Source of the DNA: Okeania sp. KiyG1
GTDB lineage: Bacteria > Cyanobacteriota > Cyanobacteriia > Cyanobacteriales > Microcoleaceae
NCBI RefSeq assembly: GCF_014132355.1
Contig: NZ_BLZO01000097.1
Span: 1 to 64,000, forward strand
DNA length: 64,000 bases
Direction: 5' to 3'
Shown here one piece after another: positions 20,239 through 29,571 of the stretch. Position 1 is the stretch's first letter, and each line of letters begins with the position of its first letter. The notes beneath the pieces were generated by a model, which was not told where the DNA came from, searched no databases, and saw only the letters and a program-made list of their open reading frames with translations. A program made the position numbers and the translations under genes.

Positions 20239-20353
20239 GCCCAATTAATTATGATACAGTAGGTTGGGTTAAGCGGGAGCGCAACCCAACAAATATAGCG
20301 CTACGCGCAAGTTAGAAGTCAAAAGTCAAAAGTCAAAAGTAATCTCTGACTAA

Positions 20354-20685
20354 TACCAGTTTGATAAATCTTTGCTACAAATATTTAGGTTACTGCGATT
20401 GAGTCAACCCACCCCTAACCCCGACCGTGGAGGGGAGGGGAAGACAGGAGGACCGAGTCGTATGAGAATAGGTTTGATACCATTTTTTATATAGTAATTT
20501 ATCTTTTTCGTCCAATAGATATTTTCTATAAATTACTTTACAGCGGTTTTCATTTCAGTAGACCACAGTAGGGACGCCCTTATGCAACGTCCCTACAGGG
20601 TTTTGGTTATGGCGATGTAGTTCATCAATTTGAAAAGCGCTGTAATACTGCTTACTATTTGTAACATTCTTTTTTCAAAATGGTA
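20354..20685. mobile_element. TACCA-family element with nested insertion
   Basis: It begins TACCAGTTTGATAAATCTTTG and ends AACATTCTTTTTTCAAAATGGTA. The interior contains the separate 107-bp element at 20539-20645, so insertion into an older element is likely. Confidence 0.55.
20539..20645. mobile_element. MITE-like element, TTACAGCGGTTTT ends
   Basis: TTACAGCGGTTTT at the left pairs with AAAAGCGCTGTAA at the right. It carries an internal palindrome around 'gtagggacg..cgtccctac'. A relative is at 22376-22529, and a decayed copy lies near 52590-52660. Confidence 0.65.
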
Positions 20686-20736
20686 TAACATTAATAATAT
20701 TAACTGTTATTTTTCACTATTAAATTTATTAAATTT

Positions 20737-21528
20737 ATGGTTATGGATGAGGGAGTAATAAAATATAATTGTCATTGGGTTAAAGGCGAACCTGTGGCAA
20801 GCTATAGCATTACTGATTTAATGAAAAAGCGGGATTTCATGTACTCGTTAGGATTAATTGGCGTTTATGAAAATGGCATTGGTTTTGGTAATGTCAGTCA
20901 GAGAATAAATGACTCAAATCAGTTTATTATTACTGGCACTCAAACCACCCATTTAGAAACTTTAGGACCAGAATTTTACACGGTAGTTACTGATTTTAAT
21001 ATCGAGGAAAATAGCCTAACTTGTTGCGGACCAGTCAAAGCTTCTTCTGAATCATTAACTCATGCTGCTATCTATTATTATCAACCAGAAATTATGGGTA
21101 TTATTCATATTCATAATTCTCAGCTTTGGCAAGAACTTATGTATAAAGTTCCTACTTCTAATCAAGAAGTTCCTTATGGTACTCCACAAATGGCAAAAGA
21201 AATATTTCGTTTGTTTGATGAGGAGAAATTAGGAGTAGAAAAAATATTAGTAATGGCAGGTCACGAAGATGGGATAATTTCTTTTGGGAAAGATTTAGAT
21301 GAAGCTGCTAATATTTTGTTGAATTTAAGCAAGAAGCAAGAAGCAAGAAGCAAGAAGCAAGAAGCAAGAAGCAAGAAGCAAGAAGCAAGAAGCAAGAAGC
21401 AAGAAGCAAGAAGCAAGAAGCAAGAAGCAAGAAGCAAGAAGCAAGAAGCAAGAAGCAAGAAGCAAGAAGCAAGAAGCAAGAAGCAAGAAGTAAGAAGCAA
21501 GAAGCAAGAAGTAAGAAGCAAGAAGTAA
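20737..21528 (+). CDS. Class II aldolase/adducin-like protein with repeat tail
   Basis: Residues about 1-195 match a class II aldolase/adducin fold: GNVSQRINDSNQFIITGTQT, the zinc-ligand pair in GIIHIHNSQLW and a further His in LVMAGHEDGIISFG. Such enzymes are zinc-dependent aldol or epimerase enzymes; the substrate here is unknown. From about residue 198 the protein is only (KKQEARS)n, nine units, encoded by roughly thirty GCAAGAA heptamers (21329-21540). Three heptamers make seven codons, so the frame stays open until the repeat degenerates. The tail is very basic and surely repeat-derived. Either start ATG (codon 1 or 3) is possible. A partial copy of this gene's 5' flank lies after sufS. 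Confidence 0.8.
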   Translation: MVMDEGVIKYNCHWVKGEPVASYSITDLMKKRDFMYSLGLIGVYENGIGFGNVSQRINDSNQFIITGTQTTHLETLGPEFYTVVTDFNIEENSLTCCGPVKASSESLTHAAIYYYQPEIMGIIHIHNSQLWQELMYKVPTSNQEVPYGTPQMAKEIFRLFDEEKLGVEKILVMAGHEDGIISFGKDLDEAANILLNLSKKQEARSKKQEARSKKQEARSKKQEARSKKQEARSKKQEARSKKQEARSKKQEVRSKKQEVRSKK

Positions 21529-21540
21529 GAAGCAAGAAGG
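21329..21540. repeat. GCAAGAA heptamer array inside coding sequence
   Basis: About thirty tandem copies of a 7-base unit form the 3' end of the aldolase-like gene. Several units near the right end read GTAAGAA. All frames on the minus strand are also open in it, encoding only Leu-Ala-Ser-Cys-Phe type repeats, which are artefacts. Confidence 0.95.
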
Positions 21541-21825
21541 AAAGATATGGCGTTGTCTGAGTTTTAAGCTTTTGATATGTCCTAATCTTTGCTTCGACTG
21601 CTATAGTGGGAGTTATATCAAATCATGCTCGGTTAAATACTTATACTTTGGAGAAAGGAAAAGAAAGGTTTAAAGAGATAAGGTTTATATAACTGATTAT
21701 CCGAACATGATTTTATTGGAAATAAAAAAATTCTTCAATATTGATAAACCACATATTCAAAATAATAATACTTGTAGGGAGGTTTCATGGAACCTTCCTA
21801 CAGTCGTCTATTCAAATAAAAATTG

Positions 21826-21878
21826 ATGTAATGCCAACTCGGAAAATATCTTTAAAATTTATTTAGAGGTGAACCAAC
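21826..21878 (+). repeat. Partial copy of the next gene's 5' end
   Basis: The bases 'aaaattgatgtaatg..aactcgg' and 'aaaatatctttaaaattta' then 'gaggtgaacca' repeat codons 8-25 of the SRPBCC gene (21901-21953) with few changes. The copy stops exactly at the gene's own ATG, so it supplies its ribosome-binding region (agaggtgaacc). Confidence 0.85.
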
Positions 21879-21879
21879 A

Positions 21880-22290
21880 ATGCAATTTGAGTCCAAAATA
21901 GAAATTAATGCAAACCCAGAAAATATCTTTAAAATTTATTCAGAGGTGAACCAATGGTCGAATTGGGACCCAGATACTAAATATGCATATCTTCATGGAG
22001 ATTTTTCTGATAATTCATTGATTGATTTACAAATCCAATCTGGGACTCGCGTTCAAATTAGGTTAGTAAAAGTAATTAGGAATAAGTCATTTATTAGTGA
22101 ATCAAAATTACCTTTATGTACTATCAGGTATGAACATATTCTTCAACCATTTGAAAGCAAAACTTTAGTTACACACAGAATTTTGTTTTCGGGAATTTTC
22201 AAGTATATTTTTTCATTTATGTTAGCTGCTCAAATGAAAGAATCTTTATCTCAAACAATTTTAGCCTTAAAAGACTTCGTAGAATCATAA
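21880..22290 (+). CDS. SRPBCC (START/polyketide-cyclase-like) protein
   Basis: A 136-residue protein with the start of the fold in EINANPENIFKIYSEVNQWSNWDPD (the W-x-x-W-D-P box of SRPBCC ligand-binding proteins). The central beta strands (VQIRLVKVIRNKSFISE, YEHILQPFESKTLVTHRI) and the C-terminal long helix (AAQMKESLSQTILALKDFVE) follow. Such proteins bind hydrophobic ligands in a deep cavity; the ligand here is unknown. Length and parts are complete. The ATG at 21880 follows a ribosome site provided by an upstream partial copy of the gene itself. Confidence 0.8.
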   Translation: MQFESKIEINANPENIFKIYSEVNQWSNWDPDTKYAYLHGDFSDNSLIDLQIQSGTRVQIRLVKVIRNKSFISESKLPLCTIRYEHILQPFESKTLVTHRILFSGIFKYIFSFMLAAQMKESLSQTILALKDFVES

Positions 22291-22375
22291 TTTTTGGGTA
22301 ATTCAGCATATTAAACTATCGGTAGTTCTGCATATAATGGTATATGCAGATAAACAATCCCTAGTACGGGTATCC

Positions 22376-22529
22376 TTACAGCGGTTTTCATTTTGGTAGA
22401 CCACAGTAGGGGCGCCATTCGGAGCTATGCGTCAGCAAACGGCCGAAAGCTTGCGCATAACTATCGTTAACGCCCCTACAGGGTTTTGGTTATAACAATG
22501 TGGTTCATTAATCAGCAAAAGCGCTGTAA
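22376..22529. mobile_element. MITE-like element, TTACAGCGGTTTT family
   Basis: The ends TTACAGCGGTTTTC and AAAAGCGCTGTAA enclose a 'taggggcg..cgcccctac' palindrome. It is about 154 bp and the same family as 20539-20645. Confidence 0.65.
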
Positions 22530-22713
22530 AGGGAAGGGAGCAAGATGCTCCCACTACCGTGTCTGGTAACAAAAATAGTTACAATGCATGACCATTTAAA
22601 TACCTGCTAAACCTGCTAAATCAGGAGTTCTAGAAATAGAATAGAGGAAAAGGTGGAAATTTGCCTCCAGATTCACTCCCCACACTCTTCCATCCCACAT
22701 TTTTTCTTACTTT

Positions 22714-23895
22714 CTAAGAATTGCTCTGACTGAAAGGTAAATCTTCATTAATTCTCTCCATTTCTAGCTGTTCCATTTCATTCACTTGCCCAATATAAGA
22801 CAAGAAGATTTTTGACAAACGATTATGATAAAACTTGTGCATACTATGGTTAGGTGTCGCTGGAAAACCACGCCGTTTTTTATGACGCCCACCAGCACCA
22901 GGGTCAAAAGTATTAACACCACGATCGATCGCCCATTCTATCGGAGCATAATAACAAGCATCAAAATGTAAACAATCTATTTCGTAAGTGCTACCCCAGT
23001 AACGACCGTAAAGGCGATCGCCTTTAGTAATACAAAACGACATTCCCACAGGTAAGCGGTCGTCCTCCTCACTATAACCTGCCACAAATAATACTCGATG
23101 GCGAAAGTCGTGATGTAATTGTTCAAAAAATCGCTTCGTCAAATATTTACTACCCCACCAACCAAATTTATCGCAGGTACTTTCGTAAAAACTGTACATC
23201 TTAGAAAACAGAGCTTTCGGTATTTCATCCCCAGTCAAAGTCTGCATCTGTAAACCAGCTTTTCCTACTGCTTTACGTTCCCGCTTAATATTACGACGTT
23301 GATTAGCATTAAATACTTTGAGATAGTCATCAAAAGTTTGATAACCTTGATTCTGCCAAATGTAACTATGGTGTAGCCAACTGCTAAAACCATTACGTTG
23401 CAGTACAGGATGCCATTCTGGATCGACATAGAGAAAATGACATCCAGAAATATTATGGCGATCGCAAAAATGATCGATTTCGCTGACCATCAAGGCTGTC
23501 ATTTCATCTTCATCTTCCCCAGGGGCGATTAAAAATCTATAACCCTCAGCAGGAGTAAAAGGCGACATTCCCAATAACTTCGGGTAATATTCAATACCTA
23601 AGCGGTAAGCTATCTCGGCCCATTGATGGTCAAAGACAAATTCACCTTGACTGTGTCCCTTGATATAAAGTGGGGCTGCTGCTATTAGTTGTCTATCTCG
23701 CCATACTGTTAAATGTTGGGGTAGCCATCCACTTCTACCACCAACGCTACCAGAAGTTTCCATATTATGCAGCCAGTCCCATTCTAGGAAGGGAGTTTTT
23801 AAAGGTTGGGCCAGAGCATCCCACTCTGGTTTAGGGACTTTAGCAATTTTGCCAATCCAGGTTAGAGAATATTGAGGTTTAGGCTGTTGGATCAT
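22714..23895 (-). CDS. GNAT-fold peptidyl/acyl transferase (DUF482/COG3146)
   Basis: A 393-residue soluble protein of the predicted N-acyltransferase family related to FemX-like enzymes. Seen are the N-terminal PFLEWDWLHNMETSGSVGG box, HSYIWQNQGYQTFDDYLKVF with NANQRRNIKRERK, FYESTCDKFGWWGSKYLT, GDRLYGRYWGS, HFDACYYAPIEWAI and the C-terminal FDPGAGGRHKKRRGF. This order and the final GAGG-HK-RG box are characteristic of the family. Members are widespread and their substrate is not established; aminoacyl or acyl transfer is inferred from the fold. Full length. No operon partner. Confidence 0.88.
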   Translation of the reverse strand: MIQQPKPQYSLTWIGKIAKVPKPEWDALAQPLKTPFLEWDWLHNMETSGSVGGRSGWLPQHLTVWRDRQLIAAAPLYIKGHSQGEFVFDHQWAEIAYRLGIEYYPKLLGMSPFTPAEGYRFLIAPGEDEDEMTALMVSEIDHFCDRHNISGCHFLYVDPEWHPVLQRNGFSSWLHHSYIWQNQGYQTFDDYLKVFNANQRRNIKRERKAVGKAGLQMQTLTGDEIPKALFSKMYSFYESTCDKFGWWGSKYLTKRFFEQLHHDFRHRVLFVAGYSEEDDRLPVGMSFCITKGDRLYGRYWGSTYEIDCLHFDACYYAPIEWAIDRGVNTFDPGAGGRHKKRRGFPATPNHSMHKFYHNRLSKIFLSYIGQVNEMEQLEMERINEDLPFSQSNS

Positions 23896-24056
23896 ATTTA
23901 AATCTTTTTGGCGCGTCTGATATCTAAGTTAATCTATTCTCAACTTGTAGTTAATATGGATTAATGGGTCCTCCGACTTAAGGCTACATGGAAGAAAGCT
24001 TACTCCGAATATACTTATGAGAGATTGCCCATAATATAATTCAGGTTACCCAAAAA

Positions 24057-24701
24057 CTAACTAATAGTTTGTTCTCTCACCCAATTCCGAAAAGTTTTCA
24101 TGGTTTGATTTCTACCTATATTTTGACAGCGAATACTATACTCTGGAATTATTTCAGTTAAGGGCAAACCGGGAAAATGAGGGCTAAATTCTGATTCTAT
24201 ATATTTATTATTTTCTAAGACATAGATTTGTAATTTTCCTTTTTCAAATCGCCAAAGTTCCCCTACTCCTAAATTTGCATAAATATTCAGATGAGTACGA
24301 GAAGTTATATCTATTTCTAAAGCTAAATCTGGCGGTGGGTCGATAGTTAAATCTAGGCGTTCTTTCCCACGAACTTTAGCTTCATTTTCAATATAAAAAC
24401 AATTGTCTGGTTCTATTCCTTTTGCCATTTGCTCATTTTTGAAAGTTGTCGAACCTAGAGTTAAAAATTCTCTGTCTAGTTCTTCTAGGAGAGCTTTTAT
24501 TAAGTCGCTAATAATTTCTTTGCTAAGTTCATGTTCTGGTAATGGACTCATAATTTCTAAAGTGTTATTTGCATAAGCTATTCGAGAAGCACGACTTTCT
24601 CCTAAGTCTTTGAGAATTTCTTCAAATTCTTGCCAGCTTACATCTTTTAACAACACTTTTTGCCCTGGTGGTACGGTTAATCTTTTGAGTTCTAGTAGCA
24701 T
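24057..24701 (-). CDS. Uma2-family (DUF820) putative endonuclease
   Basis: A 214-residue protein with the cyanobacterial DUF820/Uma2 pattern: LEIMSPLPEHELSKEIISDL, PDNCFYIEN with a preceding acidic residue, DPPPDLALEIDIT (the PD..E-x-(D) nuclease-like core) and NLGVGELWRFE. The family has a PD-(D/E)XK-like fold and is hugely expanded in filamentous cyanobacteria; physiological function is unknown. It is a different subfamily from the two Uma2 genes at 49.4-50.8 kb. It lies just downstream of the kinase-WD40 gene on the same strand (gap about 76 bases). Confidence 0.85.
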   Translation of the reverse strand: MLLELKRLTVPPGQKVLLKDVSWQEFEEILKDLGESRASRIAYANNTLEIMSPLPEHELSKEIISDLIKALLEELDREFLTLGSTTFKNEQMAKGIEPDNCFYIENEAKVRGKERLDLTIDPPPDLALEIDITSRTHLNIYANLGVGELWRFEKGKLQIYVLENNKYIESEFSPHFPGLPLTEIIPEYSIRCQNIGRNQTMKTFRNWVREQTIS

Positions 24702-24777
24702 TTTTTTCCTTTAAACCCCATATCTGAAATAATTTCCTGAAATTACTGTGGCATCAAAGTTTCGAGTCTATAAAATC

Positions 24778-26799
24778 TTACTTTTGACTTTTGACTTTTG
24801 ACTTTTGACTTCCGTAAATAGGAACCTGCCATATTTTAATCGTCTTATCATTACTCCCACTCGCTAAACTTTTACCATCCCGACTAAACATAACTGAAAA
24901 TACATCAGAAGAATGACCCTTAAGAGTTTCCAACAATTCTCCGGTGACAACATCCCATAAATTAATAATCCCATTACGATACCCACCCGCAACAATTTTT
25001 CCGTCCGGACTAAACGCAACAGACAAAACATCGCTCATACCATATTTCAAATTATGTATCGGTGTCGAAATAAGTTCCCCTCCATAAACCTGCCATAACT
25101 TAATCGTGCCATCCCTACTACCACTAGCTAATGTGCCACCATCTGGACTAAAAACAAGCGATCGCACCCAGTCAGAATGGCCCTTAATTGTAAACAACTC
25201 CTTCGCCTTCTGAAAATCCCATATTTTAATTGTTTGGTCGCGACCCCCGCTTGCCAATATCCGACCATCTTTATTGAAAGCAACACTATAAACCCGGTCT
25301 TCATGACCAACCAGAGTAAACCACCTTTTCGCCTTCTGCAAGTTCCAAATTTCAATTGCCTTATCCCGACCTCCACTCGCCAATACCTCACCATCTGGAC
25401 TAAATGCCACTGCATCCACCCAGTCAGAATGACCGATGAGAGTAAACCAGCGTTTGCCTTTGTTCATATCCCAAATTTCAATAGTCTTATCCCGACTTCC
25501 ACTGGCTAACATTTCTCCATTTTCACTAAATGCCACAGTTTGTACTGAGTCGCCATGACCAGTCAGGGTATACCAACGTCTGCCTTTGTTCATATCCCAA
25601 ATTTCAATAGTCTTATCCCGACTCCCACTAGCTAAAATTTCTTCATTCGGACTAAATGCTACTGAATTTACCGAGTCAAAATGTCCGGTCAGCGTCGATA
25701 CACATTTCCAAGTTGACTTTTGCGGTTGAGGAATAATTGTCGGTTGGATAACATGAGGTGGTGCAGTTATAGAATTTGGTGTTTGTCGAATTGGTGTGTA
25801 TGTAGGTATTGGCGCTCTGGTGGGGGTGGGAGATGGTGTTGGTCTTGTGGTTGGGGATGGTGTGGGTGGAGAAATATTAGGGAGAGTAGGGAGCTTCTGT
25901 TCTGGGTTTAATTCTTTCATTACCTCAGCAGCAGACTTATAACGCATTTTGGGGTTAGTTGCCAACATTTTATCCAGAATTCTGCCTAACATACTATTGA
26001 TAGACTGATTCAAATAATCTCGCCACACCCATTTATCTTTCATTACATCAAATAGATCGAAAGGAGATACTTGAGTTAATAAATGAATACAAGTAACTCC
26101 CAAACTATAGATATCGCTAGCAAAAATAGCATGACCTCTTACTTGTTCTGGAGCCACATATTCCGGACTGCCAATTATTGTTCCAGGTTGCATTAAAGCA
26201 GTTCCAGTAATAACTTTAGCTGCACCAAAATCTACTAATACTAATCGATTAGTATTACTCATCCATCCTGTAGTTTGTGGTGGAAAATTACGACGAATAA
26301 TATTTTCTGGTTTAATATCCCGATGAATTACTTTATGTTCGTGAATAAACTGTAAAACTGGTAATAATTCATTCAATATTTGTTTAATTTGATTATCCTT
26401 AAATGGACCTGTTTTTGTTAACTCTTGAGCAAGGTTAGAACCATCAATAAATTCCTGTACTAAATATTGATTATTATCCTGTTCAAAGTGAGCTAATAAT
26501 TCTGGAATTTGTGGATGTTGACCAAGTTCATCTAATCTAACTGCTTCTTGTTGAAATAATTCGGCAGCTTTTTTTGGGTCGCCAGTATTTTGAGGTAAAA
26601 ATTGTTTAATTACACAAGGAGGGTGAGAAGGTTTATCTTCATCTACGGCATAAAAAGTCCGACCAAACCCACCCCTGCCAATAGGTTTAATTGGGCGATA
26701 TCTTTCTCTGAGCAATAACTTTGACCCACAGGCAAGGCAATATAGGGTCCCTTCAGAATTTTGGGGATTTGGGCATTGAGGATTTAAACAATAACTCAT
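24778..26799 (-). CDS. Ser/Thr protein kinase with WD40 repeats
   Basis: A 673-residue protein. An N-terminal zinc ribbon (CLNPQCPNPQ..YCLACG) leads to a Hanks-type kinase domain at about residues 30-300: GRGGFGRTFYAVD, VIKQF, HRDIKPENI, VDFGAAK and SPEYVAPEQ are all present, so it should be active. A Pro/Thr-rich linker (about 305-365) follows, then about seven WD40 blades (HFDSVNSVAFSPNEEILASG, KTIEIWDM) forming a propeller. This architecture is a typical cyanobacterial cytoplasmic signalling kinase; targets are unknown. The last residues (KSKVKSQK) are written by the agtcaaa heptamer repeat at 24778-24812. Confidence 0.95.
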   Translation of the reverse strand: MSYCLNPQCPNPQNSEGTLYCLACGSKLLLRERYRPIKPIGRGGFGRTFYAVDEDKPSHPPCVIKQFLPQNTGDPKKAAELFQQEAVRLDELGQHPQIPELLAHFEQDNNQYLVQEFIDGSNLAQELTKTGPFKDNQIKQILNELLPVLQFIHEHKVIHRDIKPENIIRRNFPPQTTGWMSNTNRLVLVDFGAAKVITGTALMQPGTIIGSPEYVAPEQVRGHAIFASDIYSLGVTCIHLLTQVSPFDLFDVMKDKWVWRDYLNQSINSMLGRILDKMLATNPKMRYKSAAEVMKELNPEQKLPTLPNISPPTPSPTTRPTPSPTPTRAPIPTYTPIRQTPNSITAPPHVIQPTIIPQPQKSTWKCVSTLTGHFDSVNSVAFSPNEEILASGSRDKTIEIWDMNKGRRWYTLTGHGDSVQTVAFSENGEMLASGSRDKTIEIWDMNKGKRWFTLIGHSDWVDAVAFSPDGEVLASGGRDKAIEIWNLQKAKRWFTLVGHEDRVYSVAFNKDGRILASGGRDQTIKIWDFQKAKELFTIKGHSDWVRSLVFSPDGGTLASGSRDGTIKLWQVYGGELISTPIHNLKYGMSDVLSVAFSPDGKIVAGGYRNGIINLWDVVTGELLETLKGHSSDVFSVMFSRDGKSLASGSNDKTIKIWQVPIYGSQKSKVKSQK

Positions 26800-26918
26800 A
26801 TTAATAAGATTGGGCTACTATCTCTATGTTAATTCTTCCCTGGGACTGAGTGTTAATTGCCTTAATTGGACTATAAGTCTAGTAGTGTTGAAGTTATCTG
26901 AATCTCTGCTTAATATTT

Positions 26919-28351
26919 ATGTCAAATGCTAATTTAACCAACAAAGATATAAATTCCCCTCCCTCCAATCAAGTACCATTGTGGGCAAAAGCGATCGCTC
27001 TATTGGCACTTTTGAATCTGACTCTAGGACTATTTAATATTAGTTATGTGCGGTTACGGGACATTTATTTCAGGTATTTACCTGCTATTGTCAGGACTTA
27101 CGACCCTATAAAAGGCATTGAACCTAATACCCAGACAGATAAGTATGTTGTTACTGTGAATCAATTAGTGGCAAAACTACCAGAAAAAGGACTCCTAGAC
27201 CAAACTACGAAAGATTTATTAGCTTCCTTACGCAGTCAGAGTGTGGCCTTAATAGAAGATGACCCATTTATCGCGGGTAATAAGTTTGCCACTTTTGCCA
27301 AAATTCAAAGACGAATGCGGGAACGAGTGGGGGTTGAATCTACAAAAGAAGCTTTTCTTACTTTCTGGAGTGTGGATTATTTAATGTCAAAAAATGTCAT
27401 TCAAGAAATTAATTTTTTGAGAATAAAATTAGTCCTTTAATTCGCACTAATTATTTTCGGAATACGGATGTTACTGGTCAGTTTGTTGATGATTTTTGGC
27501 GGATAGATATATTTTTTATTGTCTTTTTTGCTGGAGATTTTCTACTGCGTAGTTTAGTGATTTATCGTCAAAACCCACAACTGAGTTTGGTGGATGGAAT
27601 GTTGCGCCGTTGGTACGATATTTTTCTGTTACTTCCTGTTTGGCGATGGCTGAGAATTTTGCCTGTTACTATTCGTTTGCATCGGGCAAAAATTATTAAT
27701 TTAGAAAGAATTTTAGCTCAAATTACTCACGAACCTGCTGCTTATTTGGCTGACCGTGTAGCTGAATTTGTGACTTTAAGATTAATCAATCAAACTCAAG
27801 AATCAATTCAAAAGGGAGATATGGCGCGGTCTTTATTATCTCCCGAACCGGGAATTAAAATTAATGATGTAAATGAGGTTGAAGTTATTAGTAACCGCCT
27901 TTTAGATTTAACTGTTTATAAAGTTTTGCCCAAGATTCAACCACAAATGGAATCTTTATTACACCATTCTTTGGAAAGTGCTATTAAAGAGAATGATTTT
28001 TATGAAACTGTACGTCAAATTCCGACTTTGGGACAGTTGCCAGATGATGTGATTAAACAACTATCAAATTTTGTTACTGATGCTACTTATGAAGTAATTT
28101 CTTCCTCTTATTCTGACTTAGAAGGTAGGGAACTTTTTGACAGTTTAGCTAAACAATTTCAAGATGCTTTACGCCAAGAACTTCAGGATGAAGCAACATT
28201 GCATGAATTACAGTCTTTACTGTCCGATTTGTTGGAAGAAATGAAGTTGAATTATATTCAAAATTCTCAGAAACGAACACCAGAACAAATGATAGATGAA
28301 ATGGCAAAGATTCAACAGGTTGTAGAAAGTAGTCAAGATGATGAAGAGTAA
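26919..28351 (+). CDS. Conserved membrane protein, frameshifted
   Basis: Two frames (26919-27440 and the frame ending at 28351) form one protein of about 477 residues. The first segment has a transmembrane helix at about residues 24-42 (AKAIALLALLNLTLGLF). The second has hydrophobic segments (RIDIFFIVFFAGDFLLRSLVI, YDIFLLLPVWRWLRILPV) and then a long cytoplasmic helical tail. The frames meet at a T6 run (27413-27418). Adding one T gives INFFENKISPLIRTNYF and removes the break. It resembles widespread cyanobacterial membrane proteins with a voltage-sensor-like S3-S4 appearance (R-x-x-R-I-L-P-V); that channel likeness is only my inference. Function unknown. Confidence 0.7.
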
Positions 28352-28429
28352 ATTTTGAGAATAAAACAAAAGGCAAAAGGTATAAGACAGAAGGCAGAAG
28401 GAAAAATTGCTTGGGGTTTGTAGACACGG

Positions 28430-28800
28430 AGTGGCCAATCAAACAAGGTAACAACATTGTCGATTTTCAACAAGATTTACAGCAGATTCCACCAAGTGTG
28501 AGATACACTTATCGCGGGCAAGATGCCCGCACTATAAACATTTAATTATTAATATCTGTGCTTCATATACGAGCAAATATGTCATTTTCGCTGTCGAAAA
28601 TCGACAATTTTTTGATTTGCTTGTTCTAGAAAGGTTAACATTCTTCAGCAGCTCGAAAACGTGGAAACAACCTAATAGTCTGCTTGCTAAGGGTGCTTAG
28701 AGCGATCGAACAAGATAACAAAATTGTCGATCTTCGACAAGATTTATCTTCACTGTCGATCTTCGACAACTTTTTGATTTACCTGTTCTAAAATTGCATT
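28430..28800. repeat. Cluster of TTGTCGA palindromes
   Basis: There are four palindromic sites: an imperfect TTGTCGATTTTCAACAA (about 28456), TGTCGAAAATCGACA (about 28590), TTGTCGATCTTCGACAA (about 28724) and TGTCGATCTTCGACA (about 28755). They are embedded in longer inverted pairs carrying GAACAAG..TTGATTTG(C)..TTGTTC. No gene lies nearby except the membrane-protein stop and, 0.8 kb on, the giant gene. Confidence 0.7.
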
Positions 28801-28960
28801 GGTTATGAATAATAGCAGTAACCGCATTTTTACAGAGGGTGTTTCTACATTTAATCTAATCGTAGGTTGGGTTGACGAAAGGAAACCCAACAACAACAGA
28901 TACAACTTTTTTGTTGGGTTGCGCTCCGACGCTTAACCCAACCTACGTCTAATTTACTAA

Positions 28961-29205
28961 CTCCCTTATATTGGGTAGTTTGGGCGTTCATTCTCTTTTA
29001 TTGCGTATGTCGCAATAATACAATGTAATATATTTGTAGTTAAAAATTGATGATTCATTAAACAGCGATCGCTCTATTCAGATATAAACGTTGTAGCTAA
29101 CAATTAGATCCACCCTAACTCCCTTCTATTGGGTAGTTTGGGCGTTCATTCTCTTTTATTGCGTATGTCGCAATATTACAATGTAATATGTTTGTAGTTG
29201 AAAAT
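28961..29205. repeat. ~90-bp direct repeat, two copies
   Basis: The block starting AACTCCCTTATATTGGGTAG and containing TTATTGCGTATGTCGCAATA occurs at about 28961-29050 and again at 29107-29205 with about 90% identity by eye. The segment TTGCG..CGCAA is a small palindrome. The block is 370 bp or more upstream of the giant gene. The palindrome repeat GTTGGGTT..AACCCAAC precedes it (28862-28945). Confidence 0.75.
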
Positions 29206-29571
29206 CGGTTATGGGAGCGATCGCCTTGACAAAACCATCGCGAGTATATGGCGGTTTGCTCCATACATCTATAATGTTGAAATTTGTCTGTTCTAGAATT
29301 TTCTTAAGAATTAGATCCCCTGTAGGGATACCTGTGGAGTATCGCAAGCAAATGACCATTTGCTAACCTAGAGCTGTCGCTTCATAAGTTGAGGAGCAAA
29401 ACGCCCCTACAATATTAAATTTATATTTTTATTTCTAGGGGTTTTCACATAGTAGGACTAAAGTAGAAAAATGCTTTTGCTACTCCCTGCTCCCTAAGCA
29501 AAAAGAATTTTGTAGTTTACTTAAATGAAAAATTCTGTAAAAAATATCTACTAATTTCAGAGGTGTAAATC

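Larger units (their letters stand above)
20239..20736. other. Spacer with nested MITE-like elements
   Basis: It carries the GTAGGTTGGGTTAAGCGG palindrome (20262-20296), then an element of the TACCA family (20354-20685) with another element (20539-20645, TACAGCGGTTTT ends) nested inside it. No gene. Confidence 0.6.

Noticed and set aside
21261-21535. Minus-strand reading frames of Leu-Leu-Ala-Ser-Cys-Phe repeats
   Set aside because: They are the other strand of the GCAAGAA heptamer array; no start region or domain.
29156-29359. Minus-strand frame GIPTGDLILKKILEQTNFNI
   Set aside because: It looks slightly protein-like, but no domain, no ribosome site and it overlaps the 90-bp direct repeat; could be an old gene scrap.
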